64,000 nucleotides of DNA. Origin: Pseudonocardia oroxyli (GTDB lineage: Bacteria; Actinomycetota; Actinomycetes; Mycobacteriales; Pseudonocardiaceae). The DNA lies in the NCBI RefSeq assembly GCF_900102195.1, contig NZ_FNBE01000017.1, positions 62,001 through 126,000 of the forward strand, in the 5' to 3' direction. The first letter of the stretch is position 1. Each line of letters opens with the position of its first letter. Below, one piece after another: positions 51,087-58,680 of the stretch. The position numbers were made by a program, and so were the translations under genes. The notes below the pieces were generated by a model. It did not search any database and had not been told where the DNA came from. It was given only the letters and a program-made list of their open reading frames with translations.

Positions 51087-51880
51087 CGGCAGGCCCCGAC
51101 GGGGATCCCCGGCCGGACACGGACGCCACGACCCGCATCCCGCGGGTCGGCGCCGTCGACGAGGACGCCCCGACGGGGCCGATCCCGGTCGTCCCGGCGG
51201 CGTCGCCGCCGTCGGACGCCGGCAGCACGGGCCCGACCCGGCGCATCGACCCCGTCGAGGACGAGCAGCCCGAGCGTGGCGAGCGGTCCTCGCCCACCCT
51301 CATGGAGCAGATGGGCGGCGTCCAGGGGATCGTCGCGTCGACGGTGCCGGTCGCGGTCTTCGTGATCGTCAACCTGCTGTTCTCGCTCCAGCCCGCCCTC
51401 ATCGCGGCGATCGCGGCGGGGGTGGTGGTGGCGATCGTCCGGGTGGCGCGCAGGCAGGCACTGCAGCCGGCGGTCTCCGGGCTGGTCGGGGTGGGGGTGT
51501 GTGCCTTCATCGCCTACCGCACCGGCGAGGCCCGCGGCTTCTACCTGCCCGGCCTGCTCTACAGCGCGGGCCTCGGCTTGGCGTTCCTCGTGTCGATCAT
51601 CGTGCGGTGGCCGCTCGCCGGCGTCATCTGGCACGGCATCAACGGCCACGGCCAGGGCTGGCGGCGCAACCCCCGCATGCTCGCGGCCTACAGCTGGGCC
51701 AGCGCCCTGTGGGTCTTCGTCTTCGCCGCCCGCCTGGTCGTGCAGGGCTGGCTGTACAACGCCGACGAGGAGACCTGGCTCGGCATCGCCCGCCTCGCCA
51801 TGGGCTACCCCCTCGTCGGGGTCGCGATCGTCGGCACGGTGCTCCTGGTCCGCCGGGCGGAGAGCTCCGCGAAGGTCTGA
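51083..51880 (+). CDS. DUF3159 family integral membrane protein
   Basis: A 265-aa protein with a disordered acidic N-terminus (about 1-70) and six or so transmembrane segments beginning at GIVASTVPVAVFVIVNLLFS. The segment LAGVIWHGINGHGQGWRRNP near 177-196 is typical of DUF3159. It is co-translated with the OB-fold gene through a GTGA overlap. It may be a transporter or an RNA-linked membrane factor; the function is unknown. Confidence 0.85.
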   Translation: MTAGPDGDPRPDTDATTRIPRVGAVDEDAPTGPIPVVPAASPPSDAGSTGPTRRIDPVEDEQPERGERSSPTLMEQMGGVQGIVASTVPVAVFVIVNLLFSLQPALIAAIAAGVVVAIVRVARRQALQPAVSGLVGVGVCAFIAYRTGEARGFYLPGLLYSAGLGLAFLVSIIVRWPLAGVIWHGINGHGQGWRRNPRMLAAYSWASALWVFVFAARLVVQGWLYNADEETWLGIARLAMGYPLVGVAIVGTVLLVRRAESSAKV

Positions 51881-51881
51881 C

Positions 51882-51908
51882 CGGAACCCGACGATCGTGT
51901 CGGGTTTT
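51882..51908 (+). terminator. Terminator after DUF3159
   Basis: AACCCGAC (51885-51892) pairs with GTCGGGTT (51898-51905) over GATCG/T, followed by TTCGG. It starts right after the DUF3159 stop. Confidence 0.75.
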
Positions 51909-51990
51909 CGGACAGCTTCCGCATTCGCACCTGCAACCACTTCGGTCGGCTCGACGCTTCTCGTTCCCTGCCGGGCAGCACAGTGGCGGA

Positions 51991-52901
51991 GTGGAACTGG
52001 GAGACGTGCTGCGGCGGCAGGGCGGGGTGGTGTCGCTCGCCCAGGCCCGCGCCTGCGGTCTCTCGGAGCGCACCGTCCAGCGGCGAGTCTCCGGGCGGCG
52101 GCGGCTGCACCCCGGCGTCTACCTGGCCGACGGGCACGACCTGGACGACCGGGGCCGGGTCCGGGCCGCGGCGCTGTGGCTTGCCGAAGGCACCCTCTCC
52201 GGTCGCGCCGCCGCGTTCTGGCACGGTCTGCCGACAGGGCACCCGCCACGGTGGAGATCACGCTGCCACCCCGCCTGCACCGCGCACCACGAGCCGGTGT
52301 GCAGATCAGGCGGCGCGCGCTCGGGCCTGGAGACCGGGTCAGTCGGGACGGGCTCACCGTCACCTCCCGCCCGCTGACGGTCTTGGAGGCGGCGGTCCGC
52401 GGCCCCGACGGCGCCGCCCTCCTCGACCGCGCCCTCCAGCAGCGCCACGTGACCTACCCGCAGCTTCAGACCGCTCATCAGCGGATGCAGGGGGCGCGCG
52501 GTGCCACCCGGGCGGGCGTGCTCCTGCGGGCTGCCGCGATCGGCGCCGAGTCGGTCGGCGAGCGCAGGGTTCTCGCGCTGCTCGAGGATGCGGGAATCAC
52601 CGGCTGGGTGCTCGGCCACCGGATCGGCGACTGGAGGCTCGACGTCGCCTTCGTCCGGGCCAGGGTCGCCCTCGAGTTCGACGGCTGGGCGTGGCACGTG
52701 GACCCGGCACGCTTCGTCGACGACCGCCGCAAAGGCAACGACCTCGTCGGCGCGGGGTGGACCTTGCTCCGGTTCACCTGGCAGGACCTGGAGAACCGCC
52801 CGGCGGTCGTGGTGGCTCAGATCAGGCGAGCGCTGCAGGATCGACCGGAAACCGGACAGATCCGTCGGGATTCGGTCAGCTTCCCACCACCGCGGCCCTG
52901 A
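51991..52901 (+). pseudogene. Frameshifted AbiEi-antitoxin-N/DUF559 protein
   Basis: Two adjacent frames together make one protein. The first, from GTG 51991, encodes an AbiEi-type N-terminal winged helix (GVVSLAQARACGLSERTVQR, then GVYLADG...AAFWHGLP). After about 52240 the continuation is found one base out of register: ATVEITLPPRLHRAPR, then a DUF559 vsr-like nuclease domain (RLDVAFVRARVALEFDGWAW; RRKGNDLVGAGWTLLRFTWQ) to the TGA at 52901. A missing base near 52235-52250 explains both halves. It is either a real pseudogene or a sequencing error. Its end overlaps the trkA-like gene on the other strand by 26 bp. Confidence 0.75.
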
Positions 52902-53535
52902 TCTCCTCCTCCACCGCCACGGTGGCCACGAACAGCAGCTCGTCGCCCGGCTCCAGGGCGTCGTCCGCCTGGGGGACGATCACCCGACCGCCGCGCAGGA
53001 TCGTGACGAGGGCGGAGTCGGCGGGCAGCGTGAGGTCGCGGACCGGGCGCCCGGCCAGGGGAGTGGTCTCCGGGAGGGTGACCTCGACCAGGTTGGCCTG
53101 GCCCTGCCGCAGGGTCATCAGGCGGACGAGGTCGCCGACCGCGACCGCCTCCTCGACCAGCGCCGCCAGCAGCCGCGGCGTGGACACCGAGACGTCCACG
53201 CCCCAGTTCTCCCCGAACAGCCACTCGTTGCGGGGGTCGTTGACCCGCGCCACCACCCGTCGGACGCCGAACTCCGTCTTCGCCAGGAGCGACACGACCA
53301 GGTTGACCTTGTCGTCCCCGGTCGCGGCGATCATGACGTCGCAGCTCTCGATGCCCGCGTCCTCCAGCGACTGGAGCTCGCAGGCGTCCGCGTGCACCCA
53401 CTCCGCCTCGTCCACGGCGGTGGGGTCGATGTGGGTGAGGTCCCGCTCGATGAGCATGACCTGGTGGCGGTTCTCCACCAGCTCGCGGGCGATGGAGCGG
53501 CCGACGGCCCCGGCCCCGGCGATCGCGACCCTCAT
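52876..53535 (-). CDS. TrkA-family K+ channel/transporter regulatory subunit (second of pair)
   Basis: A 219-aa RCK-type protein with an N-terminal Rossmann NAD(H)-binding motif (RVAIAGAGAVGRSIARELVE) and a C-terminal TrkA_C domain (VTLPETTPLAGRPVRDLTLP; ALEPGDELLFVATVAV). It is syntenic with the second TrkA gene (CeoC) of M. tuberculosis. Its ATG lies one base after the stop of the first TrkA gene. It should gate a K+ transporter, most likely the divergently encoded KimA-like protein. Confidence 0.88.
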   Translation of the reverse strand: MRVAIAGAGAVGRSIARELVENRHQVMLIERDLTHIDPTAVDEAEWVHADACELQSLEDAGIESCDVMIAATGDDKVNLVVSLLAKTEFGVRRVVARVNDPRNEWLFGENWGVDVSVSTPRLLAALVEEAVAVGDLVRLMTLRQGQANLVEVTLPETTPLAGRPVRDLTLPADSALVTILRGGRVIVPQADDALEPGDELLFVATVAVEEEIRAAVVGS

Positions 53536-53536
53536 C

Positions 53537-54199
53537 TCATGCCTCCTGCGGCGGCGCGGCGGCCGCGGCCGTGACGTCCGAGACCGTGCCGGACACCGCC
53601 GCGACGTAGATGGTGTCCTCGTCCTGGACGGCCGTCTCGCGGGTCGGCAGCACACCGGTGCCGAACCGCACGATGAACGCCACCCGGCAGCCCGCCGTCT
53701 CCTCGAGCTCCTTGATCGGGTGCCCGACCCAGCCCTCGTGCAGCGGCAGCGGGAGGATCGCGACGGTCCCGGCGGGCTCGCGCCAGGCCGTGGCGACGCC
53801 GTCGGGCAGCACCATCCGCATGAACCGGTCCGTGGTCCACGGGACGGTCGCGACGGTCGGGATGCCGAGCCGCTCGTAGACGGCGGCCCGCTTGGCGTCG
53901 TAGATCCGGGCGACGACCCGCTCCACGCCGAAGGTCTCGCGCGCGACCCGCGCCGAGAGGATGTTGGAGTTGTCCCCGGAGGAGACCGCGGCGAACGCGT
54001 CCGCCTTCTCGATGCCCGCCTCGATCAGCACCTCGCGGTGGAACCCGAAGCCGACGACCTGGCGCCCCCGGAAGTCGGTGCCCAGTCTGCGGAACGCCTG
54101 GACGTCCTGGTCGATCACGGCCACCTCGTGGCCGAGGCGCTCGAGCCCCGCGGAGAGGGACGCGCCGACCCGGCCGCATCCCATGATCACGACGTACAT
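53537..54199 (-). CDS. TrkA-family K+ channel/transporter regulatory subunit (first of pair)
   Basis: A 220-aa RCK protein with MYVVIMGCGRVGASLSAGLE, D-Q-D after the second strand (VAVIDQDVQAF), and a TrkA_C domain (ILPLPLHEGWVGHPIKELEE). It matches CeoB in position. The ATG at 54199 gives a minimal N-terminus before the Rossmann motif. A longer open frame continues upstream but only as antisense of the KimA-like gene. Confidence 0.88.
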   Translation of the reverse strand: MYVVIMGCGRVGASLSAGLERLGHEVAVIDQDVQAFRRLGTDFRGRQVVGFGFHREVLIEAGIEKADAFAAVSSGDNSNILSARVARETFGVERVVARIYDAKRAAVYERLGIPTVATVPWTTDRFMRMVLPDGVATAWREPAGTVAILPLPLHEGWVGHPIKELEETAGCRVAFIVRFGTGVLPTRETAVQDEDTIYVAAVSGTVSDVTAAAAAPPQEA

Positions 54200-54268
54200 C
54201 GGGTGGGCCCTCCGGGGTCCTGGTCGCTGGTGCGGGCACGCTATCGCGTCCGTTGCACGGAGGGAGCA

Positions 54269-54274
54269 TAGGCT
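54269..54274 (+). promoter_or_regulatory. TAGGCT -10 box for a leaderless kimA-like mRNA
   Basis: TAGGCT is followed by six bases and then the GTG at 54281, placing the transcription start at the start codon. No Shine-Dalgarno sequence precedes it in the remaining leader. Confidence 0.6.
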
Positions 54275-54280
54275 GCGCGC

Positions 54281-56320
54281 GTGCCCAAGCTCGGGACCGC
54301 GCTCAAGCGGATCGTGGTCGGCCGACCCCAACGCAGCGACAAGCTGTCGAACACCCTCCTCCGCAAGCGGATCGCCCTGCCGGTGTTCGCCTCCGACGCC
54401 ATGTCGTCGGTCGCCTACGCCCCGGAGGAGATCTTCCTGACGCTGTCCGTGGCGGGCCTGGCGTCCTACGCCCTGTCCCCGTGGATCGGCCTGGCGGTCG
54501 TGGTCGTGCTGCTCACCGTGGTGACCAGCTACCGCCAGAACGTGCACGCCTACCCGTCCGGGGGCGGGGACTACGAGGTCGCCACCGTCAACCTCGGCAA
54601 GCGCGCCGGGCTGACCGTGGCGAGCGCCCTGCTGGTCGACTACACGCTGACGGTCGCGGTGTCGGTCAGCGCGGCGGCGGCGAACATCGGCGCCCTGATC
54701 CCGTTCGTGGGCGAGCACAAGGTGTGGTTCGCCGTGGTGGCGATCGCGGTGCTCAGCGCGATCAACCTGCGGGGGATCAGGGAGGCGGGCGTCGCCTTCG
54801 CGATCCCGGTCTACCTGTTCATGATCGGCGTCGCGACCATGATCATCTGGGGGCTCACCCGGATCCTGATCCTCGGTCAGGACGTCGAGACGGCCAGCAC
54901 GAACCTGCACCTCGTCGCCGAGGGGGACACCTTCACGGGCCTGGCCCTGGTGCTGCTGGTCCTGCGCTCGTTCACCCAGGGCGCCGCGGCGCTGACCGGC
55001 GTCGAGGCCATCTCGAACGGCGTCCCGGCCTTCCGCAAGCCCAAGTCCCGCAACGCCGCCACCACGCTGCTCCTGCTGGGCCTGATCTCGGTGAGCATGT
55101 TCATGGGCCTGATCGCGCTGGGCAGGCTCACCGGCGTCCAGATCGCCGAGGACCCGGCCCGCCAGTTCCCCGACGCGCCGCCGGGCTACCAGCAGCAGAC
55201 CATGGTCGCCCAGCTCGCGGACGCCGTGTTCTCCGGATTCCGGCCCGGCTTCTTCTTCGTCGTGATCATGACGGCGCTGATCCTGGTGCTGGCCGCGAAC
55301 ACGGCGTTCAACGGGTTCCCGGTCCTGGGCTCGATCCTCTCGCAGGACCGGTACCTGCCCCGCCAGCTGCACACCCGCGGCGATCGGCTGGCCTTCTCCA
55401 ACGGCATCCTGATCCTCGCGGCGTTCGCGATCGTGCTGGTCATCGGCTTCCAGGCCGAGGTCACCCGGCTGATCCCGCTCTACACGGTGGGCGTGTTCGT
55501 GTCGTTCACGCTCAGCCAGGCGGGCATGGTCCGGCACTGGAACCGCGAGCTCCTCGACGTCTCCGACCAGCGCGAACGACGCCGGATGCGCCGCTCGCAA
55601 GCCATCAACGGGTTCGGCGCGATCATGACCGGGCTCGTCCTGATCACCGTCCTGATCACGAAGTTCACCCTCGGCGCGTGGATCACGATCGTCGCGATGG
55701 CCGGCTTCTTCGTGCTCATGCTCGCCATCCAGCGGCACTACGACCGGGTCTCCGCCGAGCTGGTGGCGGACGACGGGGACACCGTGCTGCCCAGCCGCAA
55801 CCACGCCGTCGTGCTGGTGTCGACGCTGCACAAACCGACCCTGCGCGCGTTGTCCTACGCCCGCGCCACCCGGCCGGACGTCCTGGAGGCGCTGACCGTC
55901 AACGTCGACGACGCGGACACCAAGCGCCTCATGACGGACTGGCAGAAGCGCAAGATCCCGGTGCGGCTGAAGGTGGTCGAGTCCCCGTACCGCGAGATCA
56001 CCCGGCCCGTGCTGGAGTACGTCCGGCGGATCCGGTCGGACAACCCGCGAGACGTCGTGACCGTCTACATCCCCGAGTACGTCGTGGGACACTGGTGGGA
56101 GCAGATCCTGCACAACCAGTCCGCGCTGCGCCTGAAGTCCCGGCTGCTGTTCCAGCCGGGCGTCATGGTGACGAGCGTGCCCTGGCAGCTGGACTCCTCG
56201 GCGTCGGCCAAGGCGCTGTCGCCGCACCAGGCTCCGGGGGCCTCCCGCCGCGGCTACCCGTCGCTGGAGCAGCTGCCCGGCGACCGCGCGAACCCGAAGA
56301 CCCCGGAGAGACAGCAGTGA
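54281..56320 (+). CDS. APC-superfamily KimA-like K+ transporter
   Basis: A 679-aa protein with about 12 transmembrane helices and a cytoplasmic C-terminal domain of about 170 aa. The first helix region LPVFASDAMSSVAYAPEEIF and SGGGDYEVATVNLGKRAGL fit the amino acid/K+ permease family that includes Bacillus KimA (YdaO). The C-terminal part (HAVVLVSTLHKPTLRALSYA, then ATRPDVLEALTVNVD) is the usual UspA-like extension. Two TrkA regulators are encoded divergently with no other Trk membrane subunit in view, which favours K+ as substrate over amino acids. Confidence 0.82.
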   Translation: MPKLGTALKRIVVGRPQRSDKLSNTLLRKRIALPVFASDAMSSVAYAPEEIFLTLSVAGLASYALSPWIGLAVVVVLLTVVTSYRQNVHAYPSGGGDYEVATVNLGKRAGLTVASALLVDYTLTVAVSVSAAAANIGALIPFVGEHKVWFAVVAIAVLSAINLRGIREAGVAFAIPVYLFMIGVATMIIWGLTRILILGQDVETASTNLHLVAEGDTFTGLALVLLVLRSFTQGAAALTGVEAISNGVPAFRKPKSRNAATTLLLLGLISVSMFMGLIALGRLTGVQIAEDPARQFPDAPPGYQQQTMVAQLADAVFSGFRPGFFFVVIMTALILVLAANTAFNGFPVLGSILSQDRYLPRQLHTRGDRLAFSNGILILAAFAIVLVIGFQAEVTRLIPLYTVGVFVSFTLSQAGMVRHWNRELLDVSDQRERRRMRRSQAINGFGAIMTGLVLITVLITKFTLGAWITIVAMAGFFVLMLAIQRHYDRVSAELVADDGDTVLPSRNHAVVLVSTLHKPTLRALSYARATRPDVLEALTVNVDDADTKRLMTDWQKRKIPVRLKVVESPYREITRPVLEYVRRIRSDNPRDVVTVYIPEYVVGHWWEQILHNQSALRLKSRLLFQPGVMVTSVPWQLDSSASAKALSPHQAPGASRRGYPSLEQLPGDRANPKTPERQQ

Positions 56321-57489
56321 CCCCCGCGACACCCGCGACCCCCGTGACGCTCGACTGGACCGACCGTGTGCTCGACGTCGAGGTGGGGCCCGTCGCGCAC
56401 GGCGGGCACTGCGTCGCCCGGCACGAGGGGCGGGTGCTGTTCGTGCGCCACAGCCTGCCCGGGGAGCGGGTGCGGGCGGTGGTCACCGACGACCAGGGCG
56501 GCTCGTTCGCCCTCGCCGACGCGATCTCGGTCCTTGAGCCCTCGCCGGACCGGGTGGCCGCCCCGTGCACCTGGGCCCGTGCGGGCGGGTGCGGCGGGTG
56601 CGACTTCCAGCACGTGGAGCCCGCCGCGCAGCGGGACCTCAAGACGACCGTGCTGCGCGAGCAGCTCTCCCGGCTCGGCGGCGTCGAGTCGGACGTCGTC
56701 GTCGAAGAGCTCCCCGGCGGCCCGCTCGGCTGGCGGCAGCGCCTGCGGCTGGCGGTGGACGACGCGGGCCGCGCGGGCCTGCGGGCCCACCACAGCCACG
56801 AGGTGGTCCCGGTCGCGGACTGCCTGCTCGCGCCGTCGGGCATGCTGCCGGACCTGCTGGAACAGCGCTGGCCCCCGAACGGGCACCTCGAGGTCGCGGT
56901 GGACGCGACGGGGGAGCGCCGGTTGGGCTCGGCGTCCGTCCAGCACGCGGCGGGCCGGGACTGGGAGCTGTCGCCGGGCGCGTTCTGGCAGGTCCACCCC
57001 GAGCTGGCGGACACCCTCGCGGACGTCGTGCGGGACTGGGCGGCGGCCCCGCGCGGCGGCGTGGCCTGGGACCTCTACGGCGGGGTCGGGCTGTTCGCGG
57101 CGGTGCTGGCCGCGCAGGTGGGGCCCCAGGGTTCGGTCACGGTCGTCGAGGCCTCCACGCAGGCGGTGGCCGACGGCCGTCGGGCCCTCGCCGACCTGCG
57201 GCAGGTGGACTTCCGGGCGGGCCGCGTCGAACGCGTGATCGCGGGCCTGCCCGACCCGGCGGTCGTCGTGGCGGACCCGCCGCGCAAGGGCCTGCAGAAG
57301 CGGATGGTCACCGAGATCACCGAGCGGGCTCCGGAGCGGGTGGTCTACGTGGCCTGCGACCCGGCCGCCCTGGGCCGCGACGTGCGGTTGTTCCGCGAGC
57401 GCGGCTACGGCCTGACCCGGATCCGCAGCTTCGACGCCTTCCCCATGACACACCACATGGAGTCGGTGGCGCTCTTCGAGACCCTGTGA
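56317..57489 (+). CDS. TrmA/RlmD-family RNA m5U methyltransferase
   Basis: Class I SAM-dependent RNA methyltransferase of 390 aa. A TRAM domain is N-terminal (LDVEVGPVAHGGHCVARHEG). Cysteines in CTWARAGGCGGCDFQ near 86-100 fit the 4Fe-4S cluster of RlmD. The catalytic domain has the SAM loop WDLYGGVGLFAAVLA, DPPRKGLQKRM, the nucleophile Cys in VVYVACDPAALGRD, and the final general base region FDAFPMTHHMESVALFE. GTG 56317 overlaps the kimA-like stop. It is Rv2689c-like. The TGA stop falls within a family A palindrome. Confidence 0.9.
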   Translation: MTPATPATPVTLDWTDRVLDVEVGPVAHGGHCVARHEGRVLFVRHSLPGERVRAVVTDDQGGSFALADAISVLEPSPDRVAAPCTWARAGGCGGCDFQHVEPAAQRDLKTTVLREQLSRLGGVESDVVVEELPGGPLGWRQRLRLAVDDAGRAGLRAHHSHEVVPVADCLLAPSGMLPDLLEQRWPPNGHLEVAVDATGERRLGSASVQHAAGRDWELSPGAFWQVHPELADTLADVVRDWAAAPRGGVAWDLYGGVGLFAAVLAAQVGPQGSVTVVEASTQAVADGRRALADLRQVDFRAGRVERVIAGLPDPAVVVADPPRKGLQKRMVTEITERAPERVVYVACDPAALGRDVRLFRERGYGLTRIRSFDAFPMTHHMESVALFETL

Positions 57490-57525
57490 GCGGCGATCGT
57501 CGCCATGGCGACGATCGCCGCTCAC
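57486..57525. repeat. Palindromic element, family A, copy 3
   Basis: GTGAGCGGCGATCGTCGC (57486-57503), loop CATG, then the perfect inverted arm (57508-57525). Same 18+4+18 layout as the copies in cobIJ and at about 24468. It provides the stop codon of the RNA methyltransferase gene and ends 8 bp before the TAGGGT box of the next gene. Confidence 0.88.
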
Positions 57526-57533
57526 GAGGGATC

Positions 57534-57539
57534 TAGGGT
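57534..57539 (+). promoter_or_regulatory. TAGGGT -10 box for a leaderless mRNA
   Basis: TAGGGT followed by six bases and the GTG at 57546. The promoter must share its upstream side with the family A palindrome at 57486-57525, so the palindrome could affect expression. Confidence 0.6.
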
Positions 57540-57545
57540 GGGGCC

Positions 57546-58361
57546 GTGGCCATCGCCGATCATGTGCAGGAGTGGGAGCCGAGGCCGGTCGAGGTCACCG
57601 AGACGATCTCCGCGACCCCCTCGACCGCCTTCGCGGGACTGCTCGACCAGACCCCGCCGGTCACCGAGCTGCCCCCGTTGTGGACGGTGTTCCACTTCCT
57701 GGAGCTCACGCCGACCGCCGAGCTGGGGGAGGACGGGCACCCCCGCGAGGGGCACTTCCTGCCGCCGATCCCGCACCGGCGCCGGATGTTCGCGGGCGGG
57801 CGGCTGACCCTCCACGCGCCGATCCGGTTCGGCGACACGATCACCCGGCGCAGCGCGCTGACCTCGATCACCCCGAAGTCGGGGCGCTCCGGCGACATGC
57901 TGTTCGTGACCCTGCGGCACGAGTACGTGCGCGACGGCGCCGTGGTGCAGACCGAGGAGCAGGACGTCGTCTACCGGCAGCAGGAGCCGGGAGCCCCGCG
58001 CGCCGCGGCCCCGACGGTCCCGGAACCCGGCCCCGCGCCGGCGGAACCGCACGTGGCGCTGACCCCGGACGAGGTGCTGCTCTTCCGCTTCAGCGCGCTG
58101 ACCTACAACGCCCACCGCATCCACCACGACCTGCCCTACGCCACCGCGGTCGAGCGGTACCCCGGCCTGGTGGTGCACGGCCCGCTCCTGGCCCTGCTGG
58201 TGCTCGAGGTCCCGCGCCGCGCCGGGCGGTGCGTCGCCGCCGTGGACTACCGGCTGCGCCGCCCCGCCTTCGCCCACAGCCCGCTCGTCGGGACCGCGAC
58301 GGCCGCGGGTGTGCGGGGTGCGGAGCCGAGCGTGACGGCGTCGCTCACACTGGCGCCGTGA
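57546..58361 (+). CDS. MaoC/HTD2-type acyl-CoA hydratase (mesaconyl-C4-CoA hydratase-like)
   Basis: A 271-aa double hot-dog protein. The N-terminal half is a FAS1-like dehydratase domain (HFLPPIPHRRRMFAGGRLTL), and the C-terminal half is MaoC-like with FSALTYNAHRIHHDLPYATA near 181-200 and GLVVHGPLLALLVLE. This HTD2/mesaconyl-C4-CoA hydratase arrangement usually acts on CoA esters of dicarboxylic or beta-hydroxy acids. The GTG fits a leaderless start. The stop codon is at the edge of the family D array. Confidence 0.82.
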   Translation: MAIADHVQEWEPRPVEVTETISATPSTAFAGLLDQTPPVTELPPLWTVFHFLELTPTAELGEDGHPREGHFLPPIPHRRRMFAGGRLTLHAPIRFGDTITRRSALTSITPKSGRSGDMLFVTLRHEYVRDGAVVQTEEQDVVYRQQEPGAPRAAAPTVPEPGPAPAEPHVALTPDEVLLFRFSALTYNAHRIHHDLPYATAVERYPGLVVHGPLLALLVLEVPRRAGRCVAAVDYRLRRPAFAHSPLVGTATAAGVRGAEPSVTASLTLAP

Positions 58362-58368
58362 CGCTGAC

Positions 58369-58563
58369 GCTTGGGACGCCCAAGTGTCGCTGAGCGGTGC
58401 TTGGGACGCCCAAGCATCAGGCACGGGCAGGCGCGCGGCGACGCTTGGGACGCCCAAGCGTCGCTGAGTGACGCTTGGGGCGCCCAAGTGGCGGTGTGCC
58501 TGGGGCGGCTGGTGACGCTTGGGGCGCCCAAGCACCGCTCAGTGACGCTTGGGCGTCCCAAGC
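58369..58563. repeat. Palindrome array, family D, three dimers (intergenic)
   Basis: Three 47-bp dimers (58369-58415, 58443-58489, 58517-58563) repeat with a period of exactly 74 bp. Each consists of two GCTTGGG..CCCAAGC palindromes around a 13-nt spacer (GTCGCTGAGCGGT, GTCGCTGAGTGAC or ACCGCTCAGTGAC, the last the reverse complement of the first type). Degenerate units (CCCGAGCGT, CCCAAGCGTCAGCGG) continue to about 58640. The array fills the gap between the MaoC-type and amine oxidase genes, which face each other. Confidence 0.93.
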
Positions 58564-58680
58564 GTCAGCGGTGCCCGAGCGTCCCGAGCGTCCCGAGCGT
58601 CAGCGGCATCCCAAGCGTCAGCGGTGCCCACGCGTCAGCTGGCGCCCACGCCGCCGCGCACACCCCACCGCCCGCACTCG

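Noticed and set aside
53537..56332. A 930-codon leftward frame ending in the TrkA protein
   Set aside because: Only the last 220 codons (from the ATG at 54199) encode a Rossmann/TrkA protein. The upstream part is antisense to the KimA-like transporter.
58369..58640. CRISPR array
   Set aside because: Repeats are regularly spaced, but each repeat is a palindromic dimer and the spacers are themselves related or complementary. There are no unique spacers and no cas genes.
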